Assembly: GCA_016790425.1 (NCBI GenBank)
Contig: JAEUPF010000105.1
Span: 1 to 53,772 of the forward strand
Source of the DNA: Rubrivivax sp.
GTDB lineage: Bacteria; Pseudomonadota; Gammaproteobacteria; Burkholderiales; Burkholderiaceae_C
Direction of reading: 5' to 3'
DNA length: 53,772 bases
Shown in pieces: positions 1 through 7,443 of this stretch. The notes beneath the pieces are model-generated. The model had not been told where the DNA came from. It ran no database searches and saw nothing but the letters and a program-made list of their open reading frames with translations. Every line of letters starts with the position of its first letter. Position 1 is the first letter of the stretch. A program made the position numbers and the translations under genes.

Positions 1-858
1 GACGTCGGCCTCGGGCAGCACGAACGAGCGCGCCGCCGAGGCCGACAGCTCGTGCGTGTCGGGCAGCAGGCCCTTGGCCATCGACATCGGCAGGTCGGGG
101 ATGCCGCTGCGCTCGACGAAGGCGCGCACCTCGGCCTCGGCGCGCGCGTAGGCGGCGCCCTTGCCGAGCACGACGAGCGGCTTCTGCGCCGACTTCAGCA
201 GGGTCAGCGCGCGCTGCACCGCCTCGGGCGCGGGGATCTGCCGCGGCGCCGGATCGACCACCTCGATGAGCGTTGCCCGGCCGGCGGTCGCGTCGAGCGT
301 CTGCGCGAAGAGCTTGGCCGGCAGGTCGAGGTAGACGCCGCCGGGCCGCCCGGACACCGCGGCGCGGATCGCGCGCGCGATGCCCACCCCGATGTCTTCC
401 GCATGCAGGACACGGAACGCCGCCTTCGCCAGCGGCCGCGCGATGGCGAGCTGATCCATCTCCTCGTAGTCGCCTTGCTGCAGATCGACGATCTCGCGCT
501 CCGAAGAGCCGCTGATGAGGATCATCGGGAAGCAGTTCGTCGTCGCGTTGGCCAGCGCCGTCAAGCCGTTGAGGAAGCCCGGCGCCGAGACCGTGAGGCA
601 CACGCCGGGCCTGCCCGTCAGGAAGCCGGCGATCGAAGCGGCGTGGCCGGCGTTCTGCTCGTGCCTGAAGGCGATGACGCGCATGCCTTCGCCTTGCGCC
701 ATGCGCGTAAGATCGGTGATCGGTATGCCGGGCAAGCCGTAGATCGTCGTGATGCCGTTGAGCTTCAACGCTTCGATGACGAGGTGGAAGCCGTCGATCG
801 TGGCGGCCGCGGCCGGTGTCGCGGCAGCGGTGGCAGCGGAGGTGAGGACTGCCGACAT
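1..858 (-). CDS. oxc: Oxalyl-CoA decarboxylase (3' end beyond window)
   Basis: This is a thiamine-diphosphate enzyme that decarboxylates oxalyl-CoA to formyl-CoA in the cytoplasm; with formyl-CoA:oxalate CoA-transferase it degrades oxalate. The visible 286 residues cover the N-terminal TPP-binding domain and the start of the middle domain. I recognise FRHEQNAG (catalytic Glu67), [30 protein letters not shown] and [16 protein letters not shown], which together are characteristic of Oxc rather than acetolactate synthase. The ATG at 858 has an AGGAG about 7 bases upstream. The family is about 565 residues long, so roughly half is missing past position 1. The gene diverges from the Crp/Fnr gene, with an FNR-like palindrome 92 bases upstream of its start. 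A formyl-CoA transferase gene would be expected outside the window. Confidence 0.93.
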   Translation of the reverse strand, partial: MSAVLTSAATAAATPAAAATIDGFHLVIEALKLNGITTIYGLPGIPITDLTRMAQGEGMRVIAFRHEQNAGHAASIAGFLTGRPGVCLTVSAPGFLNGLTALANATTNCFPMILISGSSEREIVDLQQGDYEEMDQLAIARPLAKAAFRVLHAEDIGVGIARAIRAAVSGRPGGVYLDLPAKLFAQTLDATAGRATLIEVVDPAPRQIPAPEAVQRALTLLKSAQKPLVVLGKGAAYARAEAEVRAFVERSGIPDLPMSMAKGLLPDTHELSASAARSFVLPEADV

Positions 859-949
859 GGCATGCTCCTGGTGGGGCGGTGGACCGGTGGGTGAACCGTT
901 TGGTGAATGGGGCGGCGGCTATGGTAGGAAGCCGCCCTTCGCGGCTCCG

Positions 950-963
950 TTGACCGCGGTCAA
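950..963. promoter_or_regulatory. Perfect 14-bp FNR-like palindrome in the oxc/regulator gap
   Basis: TTGACCGCGGTCAA is a perfect inverted repeat with the layout of an FNR box (TTGAT-N4-ATCAA) but with C/G at the fifth and tenth positions. It sits 92 bp upstream of oxc and 64 bp upstream of the Crp/Fnr gene. A near copy lies upstream of tctC (5856-5869). The adjacent regulator carries the E-x-x-S-R recognition residues of FNR, so it is the likely binder. That assignment is inference. Confidence 0.7.
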
Positions 964-1026
964 CTTTCGAAAAACGGCGCCGCGAGGCGCGAGGACGGCA
1001 CCGCAGCGCCGAGGAACGGCACGGCA

Positions 1027-1635
1027 ATGACGCTGCTCGTCCACCATCCCGAGCGCAACGTCATCCGCCTGCAGCTCAGGCAGAACGTGGTGCTGGCCGA
1101 CCTGTCCGAGGAACAGTGGCGCGAGCTCGAGGACCTGCTCGACATCGTCGACTGCGGCAAGGGCGACTTCCTGCTGCACCAGGGCGTGCACGAAATGGAG
1201 CAGTACTTCGTCATCGACGGCCTGCTCAAGCGCATGGTCTCCAACGCCGACGCCAAGGTGATGATCCTGCGCTTCGCCGCCGAGCGCGAAATCGAGACCA
1301 GCTACGCCGCCTGGCGGCTGAACACGCCGACGCCGTATGCCATCGCCTGCGTCACCAAGGCGCGTGTGGCCAAGCTGCCGCTGCCGTGGTGGGTGGACTT
1401 CCTCGAGCGGCACCCGCGCCTGAAGGCCGCTTTCGAGTACCAGGTGATGAAGCTGATGAGCGACGTGCTCGCGCACACGATCACCCTGCACCTGCTGGAC
1501 GCGCCCGGGCGCGTGCACCGGTTCATGCGCAAGCACGCCGACCTGGCCGAGCGCATCCCCAAGCGCGAGCTGGCGACCTACCTCAACCTCTCGGCCGAGA
1601 CGCTGTCGCGGCTCAAGCAGCGCGGCAAGATCTGA
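1027..1635 (+). CDS. Crp/Fnr-family transcription regulator
   Basis: The 202-residue protein has an N-terminal cyclic-nucleotide-binding-type effector domain (about 20-120), a dimerisation helix (about 125-160) and a short C-terminal winged HTH (about 165-200). The recognition helix reads SAETLSRLKQ; Glu191, Ser194 and Arg195 match the E-x-x-S-R residues with which FNR contacts TTGAT half-sites. The N-terminal cysteine cluster of oxygen-sensing FNR is absent (the only obvious cysteine in that half is Cys43), so a [4Fe-4S] sensor is unlikely and the ligand is unknown. It ends only a few residues after the recognition helix, shorter than typical members. It diverges from oxc across a gap holding a matching palindrome. 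Start ATG at 1027; the ribosome-binding site is weak. Confidence 0.88.
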   Translation: MTLLVHHPERNVIRLQLRQNVVLADLSEEQWRELEDLLDIVDCGKGDFLLHQGVHEMEQYFVIDGLLKRMVSNADAKVMILRFAAEREIETSYAAWRLNTPTPYAIACVTKARVAKLPLPWWVDFLERHPRLKAAFEYQVMKLMSDVLAHTITLHLLDAPGRVHRFMRKHADLAERIPKRELATYLNLSAETLSRLKQRGKI

Positions 1636-1660
1636 TCGCACGGTGCGCAGGCGGCGCCGT

Positions 1661-2494
1661 TCAGTACTTCGCCGAGGGGAACAGGCGCGACTTGGCCATC
1701 ACGCGCAACTGGTTGTCGACGCCGGCGACGCCGGCCGTGCCCGCGGCCACCTGCCCGGCGGCTTCGCGCTCCTCGTCGGCGACGACGATGCCGCGCAGCA
1801 CCACGGTGCCGGCGTTGGCCTCGACCGTCACGTCCACCTGCGCCGTTGCCTCGTGGCTGCGCAGCGCCGAACGCACCCGCGCCGCCAGCGCCATGCCCTG
1901 GAGCATCGCGCGCGAGGCGTCGGTCTCGGCGAACTCGGGCCGCGCCAGCAGCGCCTTGATCTGCTGCACGCAGGTGTCCACGCCCAGGCGATCGGTGTTG
2001 AGCACCATGTCGAACAGCGCCGGGTCGCCCCAGTCGACGCCGAACTGCTCGTGCATGCGCGTGGCGTTGGAGTGGTCGCTGCGGCGGATCTCGTTCTCCG
2101 CCAGTTCGCGGTCGTCGGTGTCGAGCTGCGCCATCAGCCACTGCACGCGCTTGTCGAACGGGCGCATGATGCGGATGCACGGCACATGCGGCACCGGCCT
2201 GAGCAGGAGCGTCGCGCCCCAGCCGCGCAGCACGACGTTGCCGCGCGCGGCCGTCTCGAGCACCTCCTCGGCGGTGTAGACGGCGATGCTGCCGCGGTCG
2301 GCCGTCAGGCGCTCGATCGGCCCGGCCTTGCCGGCGCGCAGGCGGCTGATGAGGCTCCTGGGCACGTGCATCTTCTGGGCCACGCGGTCGGCCACCTCGT
2401 GCTGCAGCGTCGCCAGGTTCAGCTCGGCCGCGAGGTGTTCGGCCACGTCCTGGGCCAGCGAACCCATGCCTTGGGTCAATGCGACGACGGGCAT
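1661..2494 (-). CDS. Cytidylate-kinase-like protein with C-terminal BON domain
   Basis: The 277-residue protein resembles the cytidylate-kinase-like family (about residues 1-195): a leading beta strand and glycine loop (VVALTQGMGSLAQ), RGNVVLRGWGA in the middle, and a late FDMVLNTDRLGVD segment. The phosphate-binding loop, usually YGSGGREIA, is GMGSLAQDVA here, without a standard GK[ST] or GSGG, so catalysis is doubtful. The last 75 residues (about 200-267) form a BON domain, usually linked to membrane or ligand binding. It is the last gene of the tctCBA operon, 23 bp after tctA, with AAGGAG before the ATG at 2494. Its role in carboxylate uptake is unknown. Confidence 0.75.
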   Translation of the reverse strand: MPVVALTQGMGSLAQDVAEHLAAELNLATLQHEVADRVAQKMHVPRSLISRLRAGKAGPIERLTADRGSIAVYTAEEVLETAARGNVVLRGWGATLLLRPVPHVPCIRIMRPFDKRVQWLMAQLDTDDRELAENEIRRSDHSNATRMHEQFGVDWGDPALFDMVLNTDRLGVDTCVQQIKALLARPEFAETDASRAMLQGMALAARVRSALRSHEATAQVDVTVEANAGTVVLRGIVVADEEREAAGQVAAGTAGVAGVDNQLRVMAKSRLFPSAKY

Positions 2495-2517
2495 CGCGCG
2501 CTCCTTTTCCGTTGGCT

Positions 2518-4044
2518 TCAGGGCTTGCCGTTGGCCAGCGCCGCCTTGTCCTTGGGGCCGCGCAACAGCGCCAGCGCCTTGGCGATGAGCGGCCAGCCGA
2601 GCATCACCAGCGCCAGCGTCGTGATCGAGCCGACGAGCGGGTTCGACCACAGGATGGCCAGGTCGCCCTGCGACACCAGCATCGCCTGCCGGAAGGAGTC
2701 CTCGGCCTTGTCGCCGAGCACCAGTGCCAGCACCAGCGGCGCCAGCGGGTAGTCGAGCTTCTTGAACACGTAGCCGACGACACCGAACAGCAGCATCAAC
2801 CAGACGTCGAGCATCGCGCTGTGCACGGTGTAGGCGCCGATGGCGCAGATGACGATGATCACCGGCGCGATGATCGAGAACGGGATGCGCAGGATCGACG
2901 CGAACAGCGGCACCGTCGACAGCACGACGATGAGCCCGGCGATGTTGCCGAGGTACATCGAGGCGATCAGTCCCCAGACGAATTCCTTCTGCTCGACGAA
3001 CAGCAGCGGCCCGGGCTGCAGGCCCCAGATCAGGAGGCCGCCCAGCAGCACGGCCGCCGTCGGCGAGCCGGGGATGCCCAGCGCCAGCATCGGCAACAGC
3101 GCGCTCGTGCCGGCGGCGTGCGCCGCGGTCTCGGGCGCGACCACGCCCTCGACCTCGCCGGTGCCGAACTTCGCGCCGTTGCGGCTCATCTTCTTGGCCA
3201 GGCCGTAGCTCATGAACGACGCCGGCGTCGCGCCGCCGGGCGTGATGCCCATCCAGATGCCCACCAGCGAGCTGCGCAGCGAAGTGACCCAGTAGCGCGG
3301 CAGCTCCTTCCAGGTCTGCCAGACGACGGCGGGGTTGATGCGCGCCGACTTGCCGGAGAAGTTCAGGCCCTCCTCCATCGACAGCAGGATCTCGCCGATG
3401 CCGAACAGGCCGATGACGGCGATCAGGAAGTCGAAGCCGCGCATCAGTTCGGTGAAGCCGAAGGTCATGCGCAGCTGGCCGGTCATGGTGTCCATGCCGA
3501 CCGCGGCGAGCGCGAACCCCAGGCTCATCGCGGCGAGGATCTTGAACGGGTTGCCCTTGCCCATGCCGACGAAGCTGCAGAAGGTGAGCAGGTAGACGGA
3601 GAAGAACTCCGGGGCGCCGAACTTGAGCGCGAACTTCGCCACCAGCGGCGCCAGGAAGGTGATCATCAGCACCGCGATCAGCGCGCCGACGAACGACGAG
3701 GTGAACGCCGCCGTCAGCGCCTCGCCGGCGCGGCCCTTCTGGGCCAGCGGATAACCGTCGAACGTGGTGGCCACCGACCACGGCTCGCCGGGAATGTTGA
3801 ACAGCACCGAGGTGATGGCACCGCCGAACAGCGCCCCCCAGTAGATGCACGACAGCATCACGATCGCCGAGGTCGGCGACATCGTGAACGTCAGCGGCAG
3901 CAGGATCGCGACGCCGTTGGCGCCGCCCAGGCCCGGCAGCACGCCGATCAGCACGCCGAGCACGATGCCGAGGAACATCAGCCCGAGGTTCAGCGGCGAC
4001 AGCACGACCGCGAAGCCGTGCATCAGGGAGCCGATTTCGTCCAT
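2518..4044 (-). CDS. tctA: TTT transporter large permease subunit TctA
   Basis: This is the 508-residue large membrane subunit of a tripartite tricarboxylate transporter, which takes up a carboxylate delivered by the periplasmic TctC using an ion gradient. It has about 11-12 hydrophobic segments and the TctA signatures LGVLIGVLPGLGGANG near the N-terminus, FNIPGEPWSVATTFDGYPLA, and LALGIPGSPTAAVLLGGLL about two thirds along. Length is normal for the family. It is third in the tctC-tctB-tctA-kinase-like operon. The ATG at 4044 was chosen because MDEIGSLMHGF is the usual N-terminus; a GAGAAGG lies about 10 bases upstream. The substrate cannot be read from sequence; oxalate or another short carboxylate is suggested by the neighbours. 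Confidence 0.92.
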   Translation of the reverse strand: MDEIGSLMHGFAVVLSPLNLGLMFLGIVLGVLIGVLPGLGGANGVAILLPLTFTMSPTSAIVMLSCIYWGALFGGAITSVLFNIPGEPWSVATTFDGYPLAQKGRAGEALTAAFTSSFVGALIAVLMITFLAPLVAKFALKFGAPEFFSVYLLTFCSFVGMGKGNPFKILAAMSLGFALAAVGMDTMTGQLRMTFGFTELMRGFDFLIAVIGLFGIGEILLSMEEGLNFSGKSARINPAVVWQTWKELPRYWVTSLRSSLVGIWMGITPGGATPASFMSYGLAKKMSRNGAKFGTGEVEGVVAPETAAHAAGTSALLPMLALGIPGSPTAAVLLGGLLIWGLQPGPLLFVEQKEFVWGLIASMYLGNIAGLIVVLSTVPLFASILRIPFSIIAPVIIVICAIGAYTVHSAMLDVWLMLLFGVVGYVFKKLDYPLAPLVLALVLGDKAEDSFRQAMLVSQGDLAILWSNPLVGSITTLALVMLGWPLIAKALALLRGPKDKAALANGKP

Positions 4045-4108
4045 GAACGGGTCGCCTTCTCGTTGTCCGGGAAACGCGCGCCGGCGCGCCGCCGCGGGTG
4101 GGTTGTCT

Positions 4109-4636
4109 TCAGTAGCCGAGGAAGGCGAGCGGTTGCAGCAGGCCCTTGTACAGCGGCACCTTGAACCAGACCTCGAACATGAGGAAGAAGAGCGCCCCGA
4201 TGGCGACGCCGACGACCCCGCTCTTGAGCACCGCATAGCGGCCGAGCACGATCATGAACAGCGCGATGAACAGCGCCGAGGCGATGTAGATGCCCAGCAG
4301 CACCGTCACCGCCACGTACAGCACCGACGGGCCGAGCACCGACAGCACCTGTCGCAGCTGCACGGTGTCGACGAAGACGCTGTCGTCGCTCTTGCGGGCG
4401 TTGAGCGCCTGCACGAACAGCGCCACGCCGCACACGGCCAGGATCAGGCCGATGTAGAAGGGGAAGTAGCCGGCGCCGGGGCCGTCGCTCTGCCAGGTGG
4501 CGCCCAGCCGGCGCGCCTCGACGATGACGACCGCCCCGGCGACGGCCAGGCACGCCGCGACGAAGAGATCGACTGTCGAGTTGCGCGCCAGCGGCCGGCC
4601 GGCAGCGGCGCCCGGCGACGGGTCATCGTTCGTCAT
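4109..4636 (-). CDS. tctB: TTT transporter small permease subunit TctB
   Basis: The 175-residue small membrane subunit has four predicted hydrophobic segments (about 22-40, 60-78, 100-120 and 125-165) and the GPGAGYFPFYIGLIL motif typical of TctB. It pairs with TctA in the inner membrane. The ATG at 4636 is preceded by a strong AGGAGG seven bases upstream. It lies 64 bp upstream of tctA and 115 bp downstream of tctC. Sequence divergence is high in this family, so the assignment rests on the motif, topology and position. Confidence 0.9.
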   Translation of the reverse strand: MTNDDPSPGAAAGRPLARNSTVDLFVAACLAVAGAVVIVEARRLGATWQSDGPGAGYFPFYIGLILAVCGVALFVQALNARKSDDSVFVDTVQLRQVLSVLGPSVLYVAVTVLLGIYIASALFIALFMIVLGRYAVLKSGVVGVAIGALFFLMFEVWFKVPLYKGLLQPLAFLGY

Positions 4637-4751
4637 CGGGGGCCCTCCTGCCGTGTGCAGCGGGTGCAGAAGCCTGTGCAGCGGCTCGTGCGGCGGCTGG
4701 TTGCGCGGCGGCTCTGCCTGCGCACGGCGGCTTTTTGCTCGTGCGGCGCGG

Positions 4752-5792
4752 CTACTTGGCCAGGAAGCCGGCCTCGCTCATCAGCGTGCGGTGCATCGAC
4801 TCGGCGGCGGTGAGCCACTTGGCGAAGTCGGCGCCCGTCATGGCCGTCTGGTTGAAGGCCCCCTGGGCCATGAAGTCCTTCCAGTCGGGCGTGGCGCGAA
4901 CCTTGTTCAGCAGCTCGACGTAGAACGCCACCTGGTCGGGCGCGACGCCCGGCGGCATGAAGATGCCGCGCAGCATCACGTACTCCGACTTCAGCCCCGA
5001 TTCGGCGCAGGTGGGGATGTCGTTCCACGACATCGTCGTGGTGACCTTCTCCTTGTAGGGCATGCGCGTAGCGTCGAACACGCACAACGGCCGCAGCGAG
5101 CCGGCACGCCACTGCGCCACCGCCTCGATCGGGTTGTTGACGGTGGAATCGACGTGCTTGCCGACGAGCTGCACGGCGACCTCGCCGCCGCCCTTGTACG
5201 GCACGTAGATGAACTTCGTGCCCGAGGCCTTCTCGATGCCGACGGTGAGGATCTGGTCCTCCTGCTTGGAGCCGGTGCCACCCATCTTCATCTTGCTCGG
5301 GCCGGCGGCCTTCACCGCGGCAACGTACTCGCTGGCCGTCTTGTACGGCGTCTCGGCGTTGACCCACAGCACGAACTGGTCCAGCGCCATCATCGACACC
5401 GGCGTCATGTCCTTCCAGTTGAAGGGCACGCCGGTGGCCATCGGCGTGGTGAACAGGTTCGACAGCGTGATGACGATCTTGTGCGGGTCGCCCTTGGAGC
5501 CCTTGACGTCGAGGAAGCCCTCGGCGCCGGCGCCGCCGGACTTGTTGACGACGACGATCGACTCCTTCATCAGCTTGTGCTTGACGACGATGCCCTGGAT
5601 CAGGCGCGCCATCTGGTCGGCCCCGCCGCCGGTGCCCGCCGGAACGACGAACTCGACCGGCTTGCTCGGCTCCCACGCCAGCGCGCCGCCGGCCAGCGCC
5701 AGCCCTGCCACCAGGGCCGCTGCGCCACGAAGGCCGCGGCGCGGCGAGTCCGCCGCAGCCGGCAGTGAACGGAGGATTCGGGTTGCGCGCAT
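4752..5792 (-). CDS. tctC: TTT transporter periplasmic substrate-binding protein TctC
   Basis: This is the periplasmic carboxylate-binding receptor of the transporter (Bug/TctC family, about 346 residues). It has a cleavable signal peptide (basic region, hydrophobic core to about residue 39, ALA before WEPSKP), then the family motifs VVPAGTGGGADQMAR (the loop that binds the ligand carboxylates), VVNKSGGAGAEGF and YVPYKGGGEVAVQLVGKHVD. The ATG at 5792 has AGGAG seven bases upstream; a GTG directly before it is the alternative. The 115-bp gap before tctB holds a short inverted repeat (CGCACG/CGTGCG, 4721-4745) that could stabilise the tctC part of the mRNA (speculative). An FNR-like palindrome lies 64 bp upstream of the start, suggesting control by the regulator at 1027. 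Confidence 0.92.
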   Translation of the reverse strand: MRATRILRSLPAAADSPRRGLRGAAALVAGLALAGGALAWEPSKPVEFVVPAGTGGGADQMARLIQGIVVKHKLMKESIVVVNKSGGAGAEGFLDVKGSKGDPHKIVITLSNLFTTPMATGVPFNWKDMTPVSMMALDQFVLWVNAETPYKTASEYVAAVKAAGPSKMKMGGTGSKQEDQILTVGIEKASGTKFIYVPYKGGGEVAVQLVGKHVDSTVNNPIEAVAQWRAGSLRPLCVFDATRMPYKEKVTTTMSWNDIPTCAESGLKSEYVMLRGIFMPPGVAPDQVAFYVELLNKVRATPDWKDFMAQGAFNQTAMTGADFAKWLTAAESMHRTLMSEAGFLAK

Positions 5793-5855
5793 CACGGGTC
5801 TCCTGTTCGTCCAAGGAACAGGCGCGATGCTCGGCCAAGCGAAGGCGGCCGCCCA

Positions 5856-5869
5856 TTGACCGCAGTCAA
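5856..5869. promoter_or_regulatory. FNR-like palindrome upstream of tctC
   Basis: TTGACCGCAGTCAA differs at one base from the perfect palindrome at 950-963 and keeps both TTGAC/GTCAA half-sites. It lies 64 bp upstream of the tctC start, a position suited to activation of the transporter operon. Sharing the site with the oxc gap is the main evidence that both belong to one regulon. Confidence 0.65.
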
Positions 5870-5977
5870 CGCCGCCGCCCCGGGAACCCCCGTGATAGTA
5901 CGGATGGGATTCGGCGTCGCGCTCGTGCGCGAAGCGCGGCGCGCGGACTGTGCGGGCGCGTGGCGGCCGCGGCCGCC

Positions 5978-6043
5978 TCAGAGCCCGATCAGAGCCCGCT
6001 CAGAGCCCTGTCAGAGCCCGCTCAGAGCGCGCTCAGAGCCCGG
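5978..6043. repeat. Six 11-bp tandem repeats
   Basis: Six head-to-tail copies of TCAGAGCCCGC with one or two differences per unit end two bases short of the stop codon of the small leftward gene. Read on the minus strand, every unit contains CTCTGA, so the array places stop codons in all three frames just after that gene. A second 11-bp array of different sequence lies at 44934-45043. Confidence 0.9.
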
Positions 6044-6045
6044 GG

Positions 6046-6276
6046 TCACAGCCCGATGCGGGCCATGCGTGCGCGCAGTCGTGCGGCTTGCGCCGGGTCG
6101 CTCGCCTCCAGGCGCGCGGCGCGGCGGTGCAACTCGTGCATCTGCTCCACCTCGTCGAGCACGCGGCTGGGCTGCAGCAGCGCCGACACGAGCAGGCGCA
6201 GTTCTTCGGCCAGCCGGCGAATGCCGCGCATCGGCAGCGGCTGCGACAGCTTGATCGATTGCGTCGTGGCAGGCAT
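6046..6276 (-). CDS. Small conserved-looking protein of unknown function
   Basis: The 76-residue basic protein starts MPATTQSIKLSQPLPMRG and is mostly alpha-helical, with a heptad-like stretch (LAEELRLLVSALLQ, LDEVEQMHELHRRAARLE) ending in an Ala/Arg-rich helix. I do not recognise the family. No signal peptide or membrane segment is visible. The start at 6276 is preceded by AGAGGAGACAACG, a good ribosome-binding site, which supports it as real. It runs opposite to the deacetylase gene and ends at the 11-bp array. Confidence 0.6.
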   Translation of the reverse strand: MPATTQSIKLSQPLPMRGIRRLAEELRLLVSALLQPSRVLDEVEQMHELHRRAARLEASDPAQAARLRARMARIGL

Positions 6277-6412
6277 GTCGTTGTCTCCTCTGGCAGATGT
6301 GATCGTCGATGGCGATGCGCTGCACTCTACGGGTTAACCCTCGGTCGCGGGAATCCCTCCCATTGGCGAACACAGTCCCCTGCGCCATCCTTCCCCGCGA
6401 GGACCTGCCGCG

Positions 6413-7345
6413 ATGACCACCTTCATCTACACGCACGACGATTGCCTTCAGCACGACACCGGGCCCGGCCACCCCGAGTCGCCGCAGCGCCTGCACGCGG
6501 TGCTCGAAGCGCTGCGCACGCCCGAGTTCGCGGCGCTGCACTGGGAGGCGGCGCCGCTGGGCAGCATCGAGCAGGTGCAGCGCGTGCACGAAGCGCCCTA
6601 TGTCGAAGCGGTGCGCGATGCCTCGCCGCGCGAGGGCTATCGCCTGCTCGATGCCGGCGACACGGTGATGTCGCGCGGCACGTGGAAGGCGGTGATGCGC
6701 AGCGTCGGCGCGGCGTGCGCCGCGGTCGACGCCGTCGTCGAGGGCCGCGCCCGCAATGCCTTCTGCGCGACGCGGCCGTGCGGCCACCATGCCGAGGCGG
6801 GCCGGGCGATGGGCTTTTGCGTCTTCAACCAGGCCGCCATCGCCGCGCTGCATGCGCGCCATGCGCACGGCCTGGCGCGCATCGCGGTGGTCGACTTCGA
6901 CGTGCACCACGGCAACGGCACGCAGCACTGCTTCGAGCCCGATGCCGGCCTGTTCTTCGGTTCGAGCCACCAGTTCCCCTTCTATCCCGGCACCGGGGCG
7001 CGCAGCGAGCGCGGCGTGGCCGGCAACATCGTCAACATCCCGCTGCCGCGCGGCAGCGGGTCGGCGCAGTTCCGCCGCGGCATGCGCGACGAACTGCTGC
7101 CGGCGCTGCGCCGCTTCGCGCCCGAACTCGTGATCGTCTCGGCCGGCTTCGATGCACACGAGCTGGACCCGTTGGGCGGCCTGGCGCTGACCGACGACGA
7201 CTACGCGTGGATCACCGAGGAGCTGCTGGCGGTGGCCCGCGAGCACGCCGGCTCGCGCATCGTCTCGACCCTCGAGGGCGGCTACAGCGAGCGGGGCCTG
7301 GCCGGGGGAACCGCGGCGCACGTTCGCACCCTGGCGCAGCGCTGA
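6413..7345 (+). CDS. Histone-deacetylase-family (class II-like) zinc amidohydrolase
   Basis: The 310-residue protein is a complete HDAC-fold enzyme of the bacterial acetylpolyamine amidohydrolase / HDAC-like amidohydrolase type, which removes acyl groups from polyamines or protein lysines in the cytoplasm. It contains GPGHPESPQRL near residue 20, the His-His charge relay in RPCGHHAE (125-126), zinc ligands in DFDVHHGNGTQ (Asp163, His165) and GFDAHELDP (Asp247), and the transition-state Tyr291 in LEGGYS. Length and motifs are normal. The ATG at 6413 has a weak GAGG upstream. It is followed 98 bp later by an unrelated polymerase gene; a GC-rich nested hairpin (about 7351-7385) occupies that gap. 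Confidence 0.9.
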   Translation: MTTFIYTHDDCLQHDTGPGHPESPQRLHAVLEALRTPEFAALHWEAAPLGSIEQVQRVHEAPYVEAVRDASPREGYRLLDAGDTVMSRGTWKAVMRSVGAACAAVDAVVEGRARNAFCATRPCGHHAEAGRAMGFCVFNQAAIAALHARHAHGLARIAVVDFDVHHGNGTQHCFEPDAGLFFGSSHQFPFYPGTGARSERGVAGNIVNIPLPRGSGSAQFRRGMRDELLPALRRFAPELVIVSAGFDAHELDPLGGLALTDDDYAWITEELLAVAREHAGSRIVSTLEGGYSERGLAGGTAAHVRTLAQR

Positions 7346-7443
7346 GACCGGCGCCCGCGGGCACGGCCGAAGGCCGCGCGGGCGCGGGCCGAACGTGCGT
7401 TCTCGCACCCGAGCCGGGGCGGGGCCTGCACTATCCTCGCTGG

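Noticed and set aside
5978..6043. CRISPR array
   Set aside because: Units are contiguous 11-mers without spacers and no cas gene is present.
6331..6340. GGGTTAACCC palindrome near the deacetylase gene
   Set aside because: Only 10 bp, no second copy found and no regulator to pair it with.
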